Notes: generated by a model not told the origin, from the letters alone. Positions 18,910 through 28,177 are shown, numbered from the stretch's first letter. The stretch is DNA of 64,000 nt from Paradesertivirga mongoliensis (GCF_024436395.1 NZ_JAFMZO010000001.1:1186181-1250180); one strand, 5' to 3'. Made by a program: numbers and translations.

Positions 18910-20094
18910 ATGTTGAAAGAAAAAATTCAGGCGTTAGCAGAGAGTATTCATAATGACGTGGTAAGTCTTAGACGACACTTACATCAAAATCCTGAGCTTT
19001 CATTCGCCGAATATCAAACCTCGGCGTTTGTGAAATCACAATTAGATACCTTGGGTATTTCATGGACTGCTATGGCCGATACCGGGGTGGTTGCATTAAT
19101 TAAGGGCGATAAGCCTTCTGATTCTGTAGTAGCTTTGCGTGCAGACATGGATGCTTTGCCTATTGTCGAGGTTAATGATGTTCCCTATAAATCTAAAAAT
19201 GAAGGTGTGATGCATGCTTGCGGACACGATGTTCATACTTCTTCCTTATTAGGTGTTGCAAAGGTGCTTCAAGCTTTACAGCCAGAATTTGGTGGAACCA
19301 TAAAGCTTATTTTCCAACCAGCCGAAGAGAAACTTCCCGGCGGAGCGAGTATTATGATTAAAGAGGGGGTTCTCGAGAATCCTAAGCCTCAGGCCGTCAT
19401 CGGCCAGCATGTAATGCCCTTAATTGATGCCGGAAAAATCGGAATCCGGTCGGGGAAATATATGGCATCCACAGACGAGCTGTATGTCACCGTGAAAGGA
19501 AAGGGCGGGCACGCTGCGCAGCCTCAGCAAAATATCGATCCTGTTTTAATCACCTCGCACATAATTGTTGCTTTGCAACAGATAGTAAGCCGGGTTTCAG
19601 ATCCTAAGCTTCCTACAGTTTTGTCATTTGGTAAAGTGATCGCTAACGGAGCTACAAACGTTATCCCAAACGAAGTTCAGCTCGAAGGAACCTTTAGAAC
19701 CATGGATGAAGAATGGCGTGCCGAGGCTCACAGAAGAATGAAAAAAATGGCCGAGGGCATAGCCGAAAGCATGGGTGGAACTTGTGACTTTAAGATTGTG
19801 AATGGCTATCCTTTCCTGGTAAACGAAGAGCAGCTCACCGAACGAGTGCGCAACTTTGCAGTAGAATACCTTGGCGCAGAAAACGTCGAGGATCTGGATA
19901 TCTGGATGGCGGCAGAAGATTTTGCGTACTATTCTCAGGCAGCCGACGCCTGTTTTTATCGCTTAGGAACCCGGAACGAAGCAAAAGGAATTGTATCATC
20001 AGTGCATACTCCGACGTTTGACATAGATGAAAATGCTTTAAAAACCAGTGTCGGATTAATGACTTACACCGCGTTAAGGCAGCTGGGTAATTAG
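18910..20094 (+). CDS. M20 family metallo-amidohydrolase (N-acyl amino acid/hippurate hydrolase type)
   Basis: Zinc-dependent hydrolase of 394 residues, cytosolic, of the M20D group that cleaves N-acyl amino acids or similar amides. Metal and catalytic motifs: ADMDALPI, MHACGHDVHTSSLLG, QPAEEKLPGGASIM and, near the C-terminus, MAAEDFAYYSQ. The lid/dimerisation domain (GKGGHAAQPQQNIDPV) lies between. Length and motif spacing are normal. The exact substrate (hippurate, N-acetyl-amino acid, diaminopimelate derivative) cannot be chosen from sequence. Confidence 0.93.
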   Translation: MLKEKIQALAESIHNDVVSLRRHLHQNPELSFAEYQTSAFVKSQLDTLGISWTAMADTGVVALIKGDKPSDSVVALRADMDALPIVEVNDVPYKSKNEGVMHACGHDVHTSSLLGVAKVLQALQPEFGGTIKLIFQPAEEKLPGGASIMIKEGVLENPKPQAVIGQHVMPLIDAGKIGIRSGKYMASTDELYVTVKGKGGHAAQPQQNIDPVLITSHIIVALQQIVSRVSDPKLPTVLSFGKVIANGATNVIPNEVQLEGTFRTMDEEWRAEAHRRMKKMAEGIAESMGGTCDFKIVNGYPFLVNEEQLTERVRNFAVEYLGAENVEDLDIWMAAEDFAYYSQAADACFYRLGTRNEAKGIVSSVHTPTFDIDENALKTSVGLMTYTALRQLGN

Positions 20095-20118
20095 AAGCCC
20101 AAAAACGGGTTGGATGAG

Positions 20119-21072
20119 ATGAAGAAAATTTTTATAACGCTGCTTTTTTTTGCCGTTGTGATTTCTGCGAAAAGTCAGCAAATTCCACGTTTTAATCCTG
20201 ATACAGTTATTACTATCACCCTCGATTCGGCTATAAATATCAAGTCGAAGAGAATAAGTATTGAAACTTTTATAGATAAAATCATAACCGATACCAGCTT
20301 CTATGAAGCTTTTCGGGACATGAAAAAGTATAGTTTCACTGCCGAAAACCGGGTGTTTACCTACAATAAAAAGAACCGGGTAGAAGGGAAGATTTACAGA
20401 CGTATTTTCCATAATAACGACGGCCCTTACAAAATGCAGCTCCTTAGTAAGCAGGATAGTGGCAAGTTGTTTAAGAAGAACGGAAAGTACCAGTTGTATA
20501 CAGTGGAAATGTTTGACTACATTTTCATGAATGCCTATAATTCCGATTTTGTGCCTTCTGCATCATCTGGTTCCGGAAAAAAAGCCGGTGGTAGTAATGA
20601 GTCGTATAAAGACAAACTAAAAACTCTCATTTTTAGTCCCGGGCGACCGATAAAAGGCGTTCCCTTTATCGGGAATAAAACGGCCATCTTTACGCCGAAT
20701 ATGCGTCAGTATTACGATTATTCTTTCTTTAGCAGCACCTATCTTGATACTATACCGGTGTATAAATTTGTAGTTAAGGTTAAACCCGATCTATCTAACT
20801 GGACGAAAGATGGATTAATGATAAAGGAGCTGACTACTATTTTTGATAAGCGGAATCTTCAAATTATGGGTAGGTACGTCGATATGAAATACGACAATCT
20901 TGCGTTTGATTTTGATGTTCAAATGAATATTGAACTTGGATATTTTGATAATAGAGAGGTTCTTCTTCCTACAAAAATTAGTTATCAGGGCAACTGGGAT
21001 ATTCCTTTGAAAGCTCAGGAACGGGCAAGCTTTTTGATTTTACACAAGGGCTACCGATTAGGGAAAAAATAA
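20119..21072 (+). CDS. Hypothetical exported protein
   Basis: Not recognised. From ATG 20119 the protein has 317 residues with a clear signal peptide (MKKIFITLLFFAVVISAKSQ). The body is beta-rich with many Tyr and Lys residues, and the pattern recalls periplasmic lipid-binding or outer-membrane-lipoprotein-sorting folds (YDNLAFDFDVQMNIELGYFD near the end), but no motif is decisive. It follows the M20 gene by 24 bases and is probably cotranscribed. An in-frame TTG at 20110 is a less likely start. It ends one base before the convergent gene. Confidence 0.7.
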   Translation: MKKIFITLLFFAVVISAKSQQIPRFNPDTVITITLDSAINIKSKRISIETFIDKIITDTSFYEAFRDMKKYSFTAENRVFTYNKKNRVEGKIYRRIFHNNDGPYKMQLLSKQDSGKLFKKNGKYQLYTVEMFDYIFMNAYNSDFVPSASSGSGKKAGGSNESYKDKLKTLIFSPGRPIKGVPFIGNKTAIFTPNMRQYYDYSFFSSTYLDTIPVYKFVVKVKPDLSNWTKDGLMIKELTTIFDKRNLQIMGRYVDMKYDNLAFDFDVQMNIELGYFDNREVLLPTKISYQGNWDIPLKAQERASFLILHKGYRLGKK

Positions 21073-21073
21073 A

Positions 21074-21538
21074 TTACTTTTTCCATTCAGGCGGTGGAAC
21101 AAAAATGTATTCCTGCAGAGAAGCTTTAAGGTTGGTGGTGCTGTCGATGGTAATCTTTTTGGTAGCTTTTTTAAAGGAAACGTCCATCGCTGCACAGAAC
21201 ACTATAATACCGGCGCCTATTCCTGCTGTTTTTAGTCCTTCAGAAAGATTGGACTGAAAAGGACTGGCTGCGATGAAGCCTAAGCCCACCCATGAAGGAT
21301 AAAAGTAAAATGGAGATTTTTTTTGGCGAAATACTTTTATCTTTCTCAAGTCGCAGTAACACATGTTATATGTTTTTCCCCTATATACCAACGTTGCAGA
21401 AGTATCGTTGAGTTCTGTTACAAAGCCTTTAATACTTTTCGAGTTAGACGAGTAGGCTTCAATGTAGTAGTTTTGCTTTTTTTGAGAACTCGCGGTTAGT
21501 ACTGACAGGACCAGCACTATCAGGCAGAGATTTTTCAT
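21074..21538 (-). CDS. Small hypothetical exported protein
   Basis: Not recognised. The frame is open back into dnaG, but ATG 21538 gives a normal signal peptide (MKNLCLIVLVLSVLTASSQ type) and avoids overlap with divergent dnaG, so that start is chosen (155 residues). The mature part starts with a beta-rich segment (KSIKGFVTELNDTSATLVYRG) and has one hydrophobic helix near YPSWVGLGFIAASPF, then a second stretch (AGIGAGIIVFCAAMDV). It could be a membrane-associated protein. Function unknown. Confidence 0.6.
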   Translation of the reverse strand: MKNLCLIVLVLSVLTASSQKKQNYYIEAYSSNSKSIKGFVTELNDTSATLVYRGKTYNMCYCDLRKIKVFRQKKSPFYFYPSWVGLGFIAASPFQSNLSEGLKTAGIGAGIIVFCAAMDVSFKKATKKITIDSTTNLKASLQEYIFVPPPEWKK

Positions 21539-21593
21539 TGATTTTAATATTGGACAGGTAAAGTATAAAAAAATACTTAAACTCGTAACGCTG

Positions 21594-23522
21594 ATGATTG
21601 CCAAAGAAACCGTCGATAAGATTTTAGATACCGTTCGCATTGAAGAGGTAGTAGGCGACTTTGTGCATCTCAAAAAGAGAGGTACGAGCCTGATTGGTAA
21701 TTGCCCCTTCCATAATGAAAAAACGCCTTCATTTCACGTCTCGGTAAATAAAGGGATTTATAAATGCTTTGGATGCGGTAAAGGCGGCGATTCTACCCGC
21801 TTCATCATGGATCATGAGAAATATTCATATCCAGAAGCATTAAAGTACCTCGCCAATAAATACAATATCGAAATTGAGGAGATCGAAGCCTCTCCGGAGC
21901 AGCAAATTGCCGATAGTCGTCGCGAAAGTTTATTTGTTATTTCGACTTGGGCAGCGAAGTTCTTCAGCGAGACCATGTGGGAAACCCAAGCAGGTCAAAC
22001 TATCGGACTGGGCTATTTCAAAGAACGTGGGTTCCGTGATGATATCATCAAAAAATTCGAGCTGGGCTATTCTCCTGACGAATGGGGTGTTTTAGGCGAG
22101 AAGGCAATCAGAGAAGGCTTTAAGGAAGAGTTTTTAGAAGAAACGGGGCTGTCTATCCGTAGCGATAAAGGTGGACTTTATGACCGCTTCCGCGGAAGGG
22201 TGATGTTCCCGATTCATAACTTTACCGGGAGAATTATTGGATTTGGCGGTCGGACTCTTAAAACCGATAAAAATGTTCCAAAGTATGTAAACTCACCGGA
22301 GAGTGAGATCTATCATAAATCAAACGTTCTTTACGGTCTCTTTTTCGCGAAAAAAGCCATTCGCGATCTAGACAACTGCTACCTGGTGGAAGGTTATGCA
22401 GATGTTCTTTCGGTGCAACAAGCCGGAATCGAAAATGTGGTGGCTTCTTCGGGAACCTCCCTTACTATAGAGCAAATCAGGTTAATTTCGAGGTTTACAA
22501 AAAATATCACTATCCTTTTTGACGGCGACGCAGCCGGGATTAAAGCCTCACTTCGTGGTCTGGATATGATACTGGAGGAAGGGCTGAATGTGAAAGTGGT
22601 GCTCTTCCCGGAAGGAAATGATCCTGATTCGTATGTGCAGAAGCTGGGAAGTGCCGCCTTTAAAACATTCCTGGAGAAGAATCAAAAAGATTTTATACTC
22701 TATAAAACATCCATTCTTTTAAAGGATGCAGGTAACGATCCAATAAAAAAGGCGGGCATTATTCATGATGTAGTAGATAGCATCGCTAAAATACCTGATG
22801 GTATAAAGGCCTCTGTCTTTATCCGTGAGTGCAGTTCTTTAATGCAAATTGAAGAGCGCGTTTTAATTGCTGAACTAAATAAGCTAAGGCTTAACAAGAA
22901 TAAAAAGGAAAGCAGCCGGGCTGAGCCGCCATCTGGCCAGCCGGAAGAATTGCCACCACCAGATGGGTTTTTAGATTCGGATAATTATACCGACAACGAC
23001 GAGTTTCAGGAAAGGGAAATTATCCGTCTGTTATTAAACTATGGTCACGAACTGGTGCACTGGGACGGTATAACCGACACTTACATTGCACCTTATGTAA
23101 TTTCCAACCTGGCCGACGTCACCTTCGATAATCCTCAGTGTAAAGCAATTCTGGAACAATATAATAAGCAAATCGAAAACGGGGAGTTGCCGACTGTTCA
23201 GGATTTTATTCAACACCCTGATCCTAAAATATCCGAGATGGCTATTTCACTTGTTTCTTCTCCGCATAATTTAAGTGAAAACTGGTATCTCAAACGTAAG
23301 ATTTATGTGCGTAATGAATCTGAGAACATGAGGGCGACCATTCTGGGCGGTATATTTCATTTGAAGAAACGTAAGATTGATCGCATTCTTAAGAATATAC
23401 GGCAGGAAATCCAGCAGGAGACGAACGAAGACAATCAAACGATATTAATGCAACGTTACATGCGTGTAAAGGAAGTGGAAAAAGGGATATCAAGTTTTCT
23501 GGGATCTGTGATTTTAAAATAA
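21594..23522 (+). CDS. dnaG: DNA primase DnaG
   Basis: Makes RNA primers for DNA replication. The 642-residue protein has the CHC2 zinc finger (CPFHNEKTPSFHV ... CFGCGKGG) at residues 38-66. The primase core and TOPRIM motifs follow: EGYADVLSVQQAG (about 263) and FDGDAAGIKASLRG (about 303). The C-terminal part is a helicase-interaction-type helical region. Its stop codon shares one base with the yraN start, so the two are translationally coupled. Neither rpsU nor rpoD is adjacent, unlike in many proteobacteria. Confidence 0.98.
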   Translation: MIAKETVDKILDTVRIEEVVGDFVHLKKRGTSLIGNCPFHNEKTPSFHVSVNKGIYKCFGCGKGGDSTRFIMDHEKYSYPEALKYLANKYNIEIEEIEASPEQQIADSRRESLFVISTWAAKFFSETMWETQAGQTIGLGYFKERGFRDDIIKKFELGYSPDEWGVLGEKAIREGFKEEFLEETGLSIRSDKGGLYDRFRGRVMFPIHNFTGRIIGFGGRTLKTDKNVPKYVNSPESEIYHKSNVLYGLFFAKKAIRDLDNCYLVEGYADVLSVQQAGIENVVASSGTSLTIEQIRLISRFTKNITILFDGDAAGIKASLRGLDMILEEGLNVKVVLFPEGNDPDSYVQKLGSAAFKTFLEKNQKDFILYKTSILLKDAGNDPIKKAGIIHDVVDSIAKIPDGIKASVFIRECSSLMQIEERVLIAELNKLRLNKNKKESSRAEPPSGQPEELPPPDGFLDSDNYTDNDEFQEREIIRLLLNYGHELVHWDGITDTYIAPYVISNLADVTFDNPQCKAILEQYNKQIENGELPTVQDFIQHPDPKISEMAISLVSSPHNLSENWYLKRKIYVRNESENMRATILGGIFHLKKRKIDRILKNIRQEIQQETNEDNQTILMQRYMRVKEVEKGISSFLGSVILK

Positions 23523-23878
23523 TGGCGGTTCACAATATTTTAGGCCAGCAAGGCGAAACCATCGCCAGAAAGTTCCTCGAAGAAAACGCCTACGAAATCC
23601 TCGACGAAAACTGGTGCTTTGGTAAAGCCGAAGTCGACTTGATAGCCTATCGCGACAAGCGTATTGTTTTTGTTGAAGTAAAAACCCGTACCACTACAGG
23701 TTTCGGTCAGCCCGAAGATTTTGTCAATGAATCTAAACAAATTCTTTTGCAAAAGGCAGCAGAAGAATACCTTTACCTTATGAATTTCAAAGGTGAAATT
23801 CGTTTTGATATTATTTCTATTCTTTTCGGAAAGAATGGAGAATATAAACTGAAACATATTGAAGATGCTTTTTGGTAG
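23522..23878 (+). CDS. YraN/UPF0102 family endonuclease-like protein
   Basis: Small conserved protein (118 residues) with a restriction-endonuclease-like fold. The family motif is present: QQGETIARKFLEENAYEI, then GKAEVDLIAYRDKRIVFVEVK, which holds the acidic D and E-x-K residues of the nuclease core. Its cellular role is not well settled; some members are linked to DNA processing. It overlaps dnaG by one base upstream and the glutaminyl cyclase gene by 14 bases downstream. Confidence 0.92.
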   Translation: MAVHNILGQQGETIARKFLEENAYEILDENWCFGKAEVDLIAYRDKRIVFVEVKTRTTTGFGQPEDFVNESKQILLQKAAEEYLYLMNFKGEIRFDIISILFGKNGEYKLKHIEDAFW

Positions 23879-24950
23879 ATTAACACAACGGCTTTTTTTT
23901 CTCTGTACGATAATAGCTTCAATAATCAGTTCTTGCAAGAGATCGGATAGCCTGCCCATTTCTTTTGTGTCTCCAACCGAAGGCGCCCGGGTAGTTTCAG
24001 GTGAAAGCGTTATACTTAAAACTAACGTAGAGCCCGGCAAATTTGATTCTATAAAGTATTTGGTTGATAACGAGTTGGTTGGCAGCCGAAGAGACACTCA
24101 AGGGGTTAAGTTTTCAACGTCGGGTTATCCATTTGGAGGTCGCTTGTTAACGGCCATCATCTATGCTGGTACAGATTCAACCGAGATAACATCAAATATT
24201 CAGTTGCTGCCTTCAAAAGCTCCTAGTAAGTACAGTTACGAAGTGGTGAATACATTTCCCCACGATACTAGTTCGTATACCCAAGGACTGGAATATCATG
24301 ATGGTATTTTATTTGAAAGTGACGGAATGTACGGTGAGTCAAGTCTGCGTAAAGTGGATTTGAAGACAGGGCGCGTTTTACAAAAAGTGGACATTCCGGC
24401 TCAAACTTTTGCTGAGGGGATAACGGTGATAGGCGACAAAATTATTATGTTAACCTGGCAGGAGCGTATCGGGTTCGTTTATGATAAAAATAGCCTTAGT
24501 AAAGTATCCGAGTTTCCACATAATTCAGGGACAGGTGAAGGTTGGGGCCTGGCTTTTGACGGGAATCATATTTTAAGTACTGACGGTTCAAATATTATTT
24601 ATTTGTTAGACAAAAACACCTATCAAAGAGAAGGTATAATACAGGTATACGATAGTAAGGGTCCTGTTGACAGTCTGAATGAGTTAGAATATATTGACGG
24701 TAAGATCTACGCAAATATCTATCAGCAAGATCGAATAGTTATTATTGACCCTAAAACCGGTGGTGTAGAAGCCGAAATAAATTTGCAGGATCTGGCCCCG
24801 TATGCAGACCGGCTTGAGACCGGGTATGTTCTTAATGGCATAGCCTGGGATGCTCAGGGCAGGCGTTTATTTGTAACCGGCAAAAAGTGGAATAAGCTTT
24901 TTGAGATTAAGGTAAATAAACCGGGGGCGACGGTTGCAAGCAATCTCTAA
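23865..24950 (+). CDS. Glutaminyl-peptide cyclotransferase, lipoprotein
   Basis: Enzyme of the plant/bacterial-type glutamine cyclotransferase family, a beta-propeller that turns N-terminal glutamine of proteins into pyroglutamate. The N-terminus has a lipobox (IIASIISSCKRS), so it is probably a lipoprotein at the cell envelope. After an immunoglobulin-like linker (about residues 30-105), the family signature is TQGLEYHDGILFESDGMYGE, and LNELEYIDGKIYANIYQQD and LNGIAWDAQGRRLFVTGKKW follow. ATG 23865 is chosen over TTG 23859, 362 residues. It overlaps yraN by 14 bases. Confidence 0.92.
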   Translation: MLFGRLTQRLFFLCTIIASIISSCKRSDSLPISFVSPTEGARVVSGESVILKTNVEPGKFDSIKYLVDNELVGSRRDTQGVKFSTSGYPFGGRLLTAIIYAGTDSTEITSNIQLLPSKAPSKYSYEVVNTFPHDTSSYTQGLEYHDGILFESDGMYGESSLRKVDLKTGRVLQKVDIPAQTFAEGITVIGDKIIMLTWQERIGFVYDKNSLSKVSEFPHNSGTGEGWGLAFDGNHILSTDGSNIIYLLDKNTYQREGIIQVYDSKGPVDSLNELEYIDGKIYANIYQQDRIVIIDPKTGGVEAEINLQDLAPYADRLETGYVLNGIAWDAQGRRLFVTGKKWNKLFEIKVNKPGATVASNL

Positions 24951-24964
24951 CTACAGTGGTTGGT

Positions 24965-24985
24965 CTGAGTACTTCGACGGCTCAG
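24965..24985. repeat. Short REP-like palindrome in a convergent gap
   Basis: CTGAG (24965-24969) and CTCAG (24981-24985) flank TACTTCGACGG. This text resembles the ACTTCGAC...GCTCAG family of intergenic palindromes common in Bacteroidota. It lies between the convergent cyclotransferase and Rieske genes. It may also help termination, though it has no following T-run. Confidence 0.4.
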
Positions 24986-25064
24986 CATGCGCCATCAAAG
25001 TTAATGCAGCATCCACCTAATACGTTATTCTCTCTCCTTTTTAAGGGCTGGGTTTATCGATTTA

Positions 25065-25490
25065 TCAACTTTTGGTCGCTATTAACGTCGTGCCGGTTAG
25101 AGTCACCGGATATACCCTTAATGGTGTAGTAGCAGGGCCTAATAATATAGTTCCCGCACTGCTAAACTCTGCACCATGATTCGTGCACTTTATTCTATTC
25201 TCTGCCTGTACCCAAATCAGCTGTCCTGCTTCATGTGTACAAACAGGTGCAGTTGCAATAAAAGAATTCACACTGTTGCTTGCAGCTATTCTGAAGAATA
25301 AGATCCCATTAGCAGTTACTTTACTCCCGACTGCTGGTAGAGAAGCAATTTCTACACTGGCTGTGGTGCCGGTACCCGTCCCAGGATCCTGATCTCCATC
25401 ACCTTTCTTTCCACAGGCCTGAAAGCATGTACCTGCACATACCATTGCAAAGCTGATTCCCAGGGTTTTTAAAAATTCATCTCTTTCCAT
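25065..25490 (-). CDS. Rieske [2Fe-2S] domain lipoprotein
   Basis: Small envelope protein of 141 residues with a Rieske iron-sulfur centre. The cluster ligands are Cys84 and His86 (VCTHEAG) and Cys102 and His105 (KCTNHGAEF), which match the two Rieske boxes. An N-terminal hydrophobic segment ends in FQACGKKG, a probable lipobox, and a Gly/Thr-rich linker follows. It is the last gene of the sigma/anti-sigma/YceI/barrel operon, 3 bases after the DUF5777 barrel gene. A role in electron transfer in the periplasm is likely. The partner is unknown, and it is not linked to a cytochrome bc complex here. Confidence 0.85.
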   Translation of the reverse strand: MERDEFLKTLGISFAMVCAGTCFQACGKKGDGDQDPGTGTGTTASVEIASLPAVGSKVTANGILFFRIAASNSVNSFIATAPVCTHEAGQLIWVQAENRIKCTNHGAEFSSAGTILLGPATTPLRVYPVTLTGTTLIATKS

Positions 25491-25493
25491 ATG

Positions 25494-26426
25494 CTAGTAA
25501 ATTTTAGATTGAATATCAGGGTTTTTCGATTTGCGAAGGCTAAAATTTCTTGACATGGTGAAGCCAAAACGCACTCCACCATTGTTCCACGATTTTTGAG
25601 TGTCTGGTATAAAGCTGTTTTCAATGATATACTCCGAGTTCATGAAGTTCAGGGAAAAAACATGGCCCCCAGTTTCGATTTCAAGCCCAACTCCTAAAGG
25701 GTTAAAATAATGGTCAAATAGTCCTTCAGGTCTCCCAAAGGCATTCACCAGTTGATAATCGCCAACCAGCGACAGTCGTTTGCTTAGCTTAAATCGTCCG
25801 GCGAAACCAAGGCTAAAAAGATTTTGATTGTCGCCAGTGCCAACATGAAGAGATCTTAGTAAATAAGTTGGCGATATTTGAACTGAAAGGCGTTCAGAAA
25901 ATTTTCTGGAAATTAGAGCCTGGAAAACATAACTGGTTCTCGTGGAATCGTCGTTAAATTCATTCTCAAACTCTTCTTCTCTGGTGATGATTCCTGCCTG
26001 CGCCAGCAGTGTAAGCGTTACGGGGGAGGCTCCTTTACTCTGGCCAATTGCTTTTTGCTTTGCAAAAAAATTAAACAGTTCATTGTGCTTGCTTCGTCCT
26101 ATACCGAGCGTAAGCCGATCGGTTAATCCATAATCGAAGCCGATGTATAGATCCGTGGCTACATCTAGTCCGTAAAGTGTGTGCGAACCTCCGAAATTCC
26201 CTCCAACATCGCCAAAATGATGCCGGATCCTGAGATCGAGATCATATTTCTTTTGTGTTTCGGTCGAGTGAGATAATACTATTCTGGTAGATTTAAATGT
26301 AGCTGAAGCTTGGTTTCCCAGGTATTTTGATGAGTCCAGCGAGCTTAGCAATGAATCAGCGTCCTGTGCCCGCACAGCCGGAGCAAGAAAGATCAGACCG
26401 AGTACGGTGATGAAAAGTTTGTTCAT
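25494..26426 (-). CDS. Outer-membrane beta-barrel protein, DUF5777 type
   Basis: Predicted outer-membrane barrel of 310 residues with a signal peptide (ending APAVRAQDAD). The DUF5777 pattern is visible: STRIVLSHSTE, LDLRIRHHFGDVGGNFGGSHTLYGLD, then FDYGLTDRLTLGIGRSKH. It has alternating beta-strands up to the C-terminal MSRNFSLRK. Members of this family often sit next to YceI and Rieske proteins, as here. Function is unknown; transport or scaffolding of the redox partners at the outer membrane is inference. Confidence 0.8.
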   Translation of the reverse strand: MNKLFITVLGLIFLAPAVRAQDADSLLSSLDSSKYLGNQASATFKSTRIVLSHSTETQKKYDLDLRIRHHFGDVGGNFGGSHTLYGLDVATDLYIGFDYGLTDRLTLGIGRSKHNELFNFFAKQKAIGQSKGASPVTLTLLAQAGIITREEEFENEFNDDSTRTSYVFQALISRKFSERLSVQISPTYLLRSLHVGTGDNQNLFSLGFAGRFKLSKRLSLVGDYQLVNAFGRPEGLFDHYFNPLGVGLEIETGGHVFSLNFMNSEYIIENSFIPDTQKSWNNGGVRFGFTMSRNFSLRKSKNPDIQSKIY

Positions 26427-26433
26427 AAAGGTT

Positions 26434-26991
26434 TTAAGGTTTTAGTGTGGCGTCTATATTCACTTTAATAACTTCGGCTATTTTGGTCATCACCAGCTTA
26501 GGTATTTTAATGTTATGGTCAGCGCAGGCTACATCAAAGCCGGCGATCAATTGTACTGTGCCATTTGTAATCCTTATTTTCCCTGGAATAGTGCGTTGCT
26601 TCGGTACTCCGTGAATGAGGAGTATTCCGGTTGCAGTTACATTATATTCGCCTTCTTTACTAAAGTCTATTGACTGATTTATCTTGCCATTAAACTTCGC
26701 ATAAGGATATTTGTCGCTTTCCATGTAGTTCTCATTGAAATGTTCCTGCATCAAACCCTTCGAAAACTCAAAGCTTTTAATGGCAACCTGGAAAGCAATG
26801 CTCGCGGTTTTTCCGATTAACACTGCTACGCCATTGTCAGAGGCGGCCTTGATATCCTCAATCGGTGTAGAGGAAAAGAAGCGCACTCTGGCATTTTTAC
26901 TGGTGAAGTTTTGTGCTAAGGCAGGCATATTTAGTCCTGCCACTATTACTAAAGCTAAAAGCAACTTACTTGATTTTTTTACTGATATCAT
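26434..26991 (-). CDS. YceI family periplasmic protein
   Basis: Secreted lipocalin-like protein of 185 residues. Members bind polyprenyl or other long isoprenoid (quinone-like) lipids. It has a signal peptide (ending NMPALAQ) and the YceI pattern (IAFQVAIKSFEF, SDKYPYAKFNGKI, GVPKQRTIPGKI). It starts inside the 3' end of the upstream anti-sigma gene (26 bases overlap), so translation is coupled. Together with the Rieske protein it suggests a quinone- or lipid-linked redox job; that link is inference. Confidence 0.87.
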   Translation of the reverse strand: MISVKKSSKLLLALVIVAGLNMPALAQNFTSKNARVRFFSSTPIEDIKAASDNGVAVLIGKTASIAFQVAIKSFEFSKGLMQEHFNENYMESDKYPYAKFNGKINQSIDFSKEGEYNVTATGILLIHGVPKQRTIPGKIRITNGTVQLIAGFDVACADHNIKIPKLVMTKIAEVIKVNIDATLKP

Positions 26992-28177
26992 AAGTTAGAT
27001 TTAATGAGATTCCACTTGATTTCAGGCGCACGTTTCCCTCGCCCACACCGCCCAAAGGTAGTTTTAGATAAGGTTCTATACCCACACGGATGCCGGATGG
27101 TTTCGGCCTTATTTCGTAACTGCCAGAGAGGGTAAGGACACTTAAGTAATGTTGGTTTTCATTGTTTTTTACCAGCAGATAGTCTTTATAGCCAGAATAA
27201 TGGTTATACCGGAAGTTGTATTCCTCCCTTAGCATCAGGTAAGATGAAAGCCCTGAAGCCACACGTATTTGTTTATTGCCTGTTTTTACCAATGAGTAGG
27301 ATACTTGTAAAGGAATCTCGAGAATATTGCAAGAGGCATCAATGCCTTCAACTTTACTGGCACGGGAAGAATTTTGCATATGGTAACTATAGCCATTTGC
27401 AGAATAATTTTTGGGCCCGTATTTAACTCCGGAGCTCAAAGTAATTCTGTCAGAGATTGAAGCATTGAGCAAGAGGCCGAAGTTTAGAGTGCCTTTGCTG
27501 CCCTCAAAAGATTTGATGGCGCTAAAGTCGGGTCCGGCCATCGCAGTAACGCTGAAGGTCAGTTTTCTGCGTTTCGGAATAGCTTTATCGTTGGCTGTTT
27601 GAATGCTGTCGATAGAGGCGGCGTTGGGGTTCTCTTGTGTAACTAACTCTGGTTCGGTTGTAGTGACTGGGGGCGCCGAGGATTGTGCAATAACCACAGA
27701 GCTGTCTGAACTCATAGGTTGCGGGTCTTGAGGCACCGAACTGTAGACAAAGACGTTATTCTTTGTAAATGCTTCATGATTTTTTATACCTCTCAGGGGG
27801 ATATTAGTTTTGACACGAGGTTCAGAATCAGTGAAGTCCGTGTTAACAGACGGTTTTTCTCCCGATTCTGTCCTTGTAGTAACTGATACGGATGTGTTCA
27901 TATCGGCAGATTTAGTCTTCTGCCCGATGTTTTTCGGGTGTTTAGCAAGCTTGTTTTGTTGATCTTTAATTGCATTATTATCGAATAGCAAGTAAGCTCC
28001 TCCGCAAAGCAGTAAAAGTAAAACCACAAAGCTGCTGTTTCTGATAAAAACAATTCGGTCCCTTCTCCGGAGCTTTTGCTCCATTTTATTCCAGGCAGAT
28101 TCGTCGAAATCATAATCAAATGATTCCGTTTTTTGCTTCAATAGCTCATCGAACTGCTTGTCTGATAACTCTTTCAT
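26966..28177 (-). CDS. Putative dual-membrane-spanning anti-sigma factor (cytosolic head, inner-membrane helix, outer-membrane barrel)
   Basis: This 403-residue protein has four parts. Residues 1-45 are charged and cytosolic (DEQFDELLKQKTESF-like, FDEWNKMEQKLRRR-like). Residues 46-68 are one transmembrane helix (VVLLLLLCGGAYLLF). Residues 70-200 are a low-complexity Ser/Thr/Pro-rich linker. Residues 200-403 have the alternating strands of a porin-like barrel (FSVTAMAGPDFSAIK ... GISLNLTYDISKKIK). It overlaps the ECF sigma gene by 4 bases (ATGA). The layout matches the dual membrane-spanning anti-sigma factors described in Bacteroides thetaiotaomicron, which cross both membranes. There is no separate signal peptide. 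Anti-sigma function is inferred from layout and position. Confidence 0.72.
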   Translation of the reverse strand: MKELSDKQFDELLKQKTESFDYDFDESAWNKMEQKLRRRDRIVFIRNSSFVVLLLLLCGGAYLLFDNNAIKDQQNKLAKHPKNIGQKTKSADMNTSVSVTTRTESGEKPSVNTDFTDSEPRVKTNIPLRGIKNHEAFTKNNVFVYSSVPQDPQPMSSDSSVVIAQSSAPPVTTTEPELVTQENPNAASIDSIQTANDKAIPKRRKLTFSVTAMAGPDFSAIKSFEGSKGTLNFGLLLNASISDRITLSSGVKYGPKNYSANGYSYHMQNSSRASKVEGIDASCNILEIPLQVSYSLVKTGNKQIRVASGLSSYLMLREEYNFRYNHYSGYKDYLLVKNNENQHYLSVLTLSGSYEIRPKPSGIRVGIEPYLKLPLGGVGEGNVRLKSSGISLNLTYDISKKIK

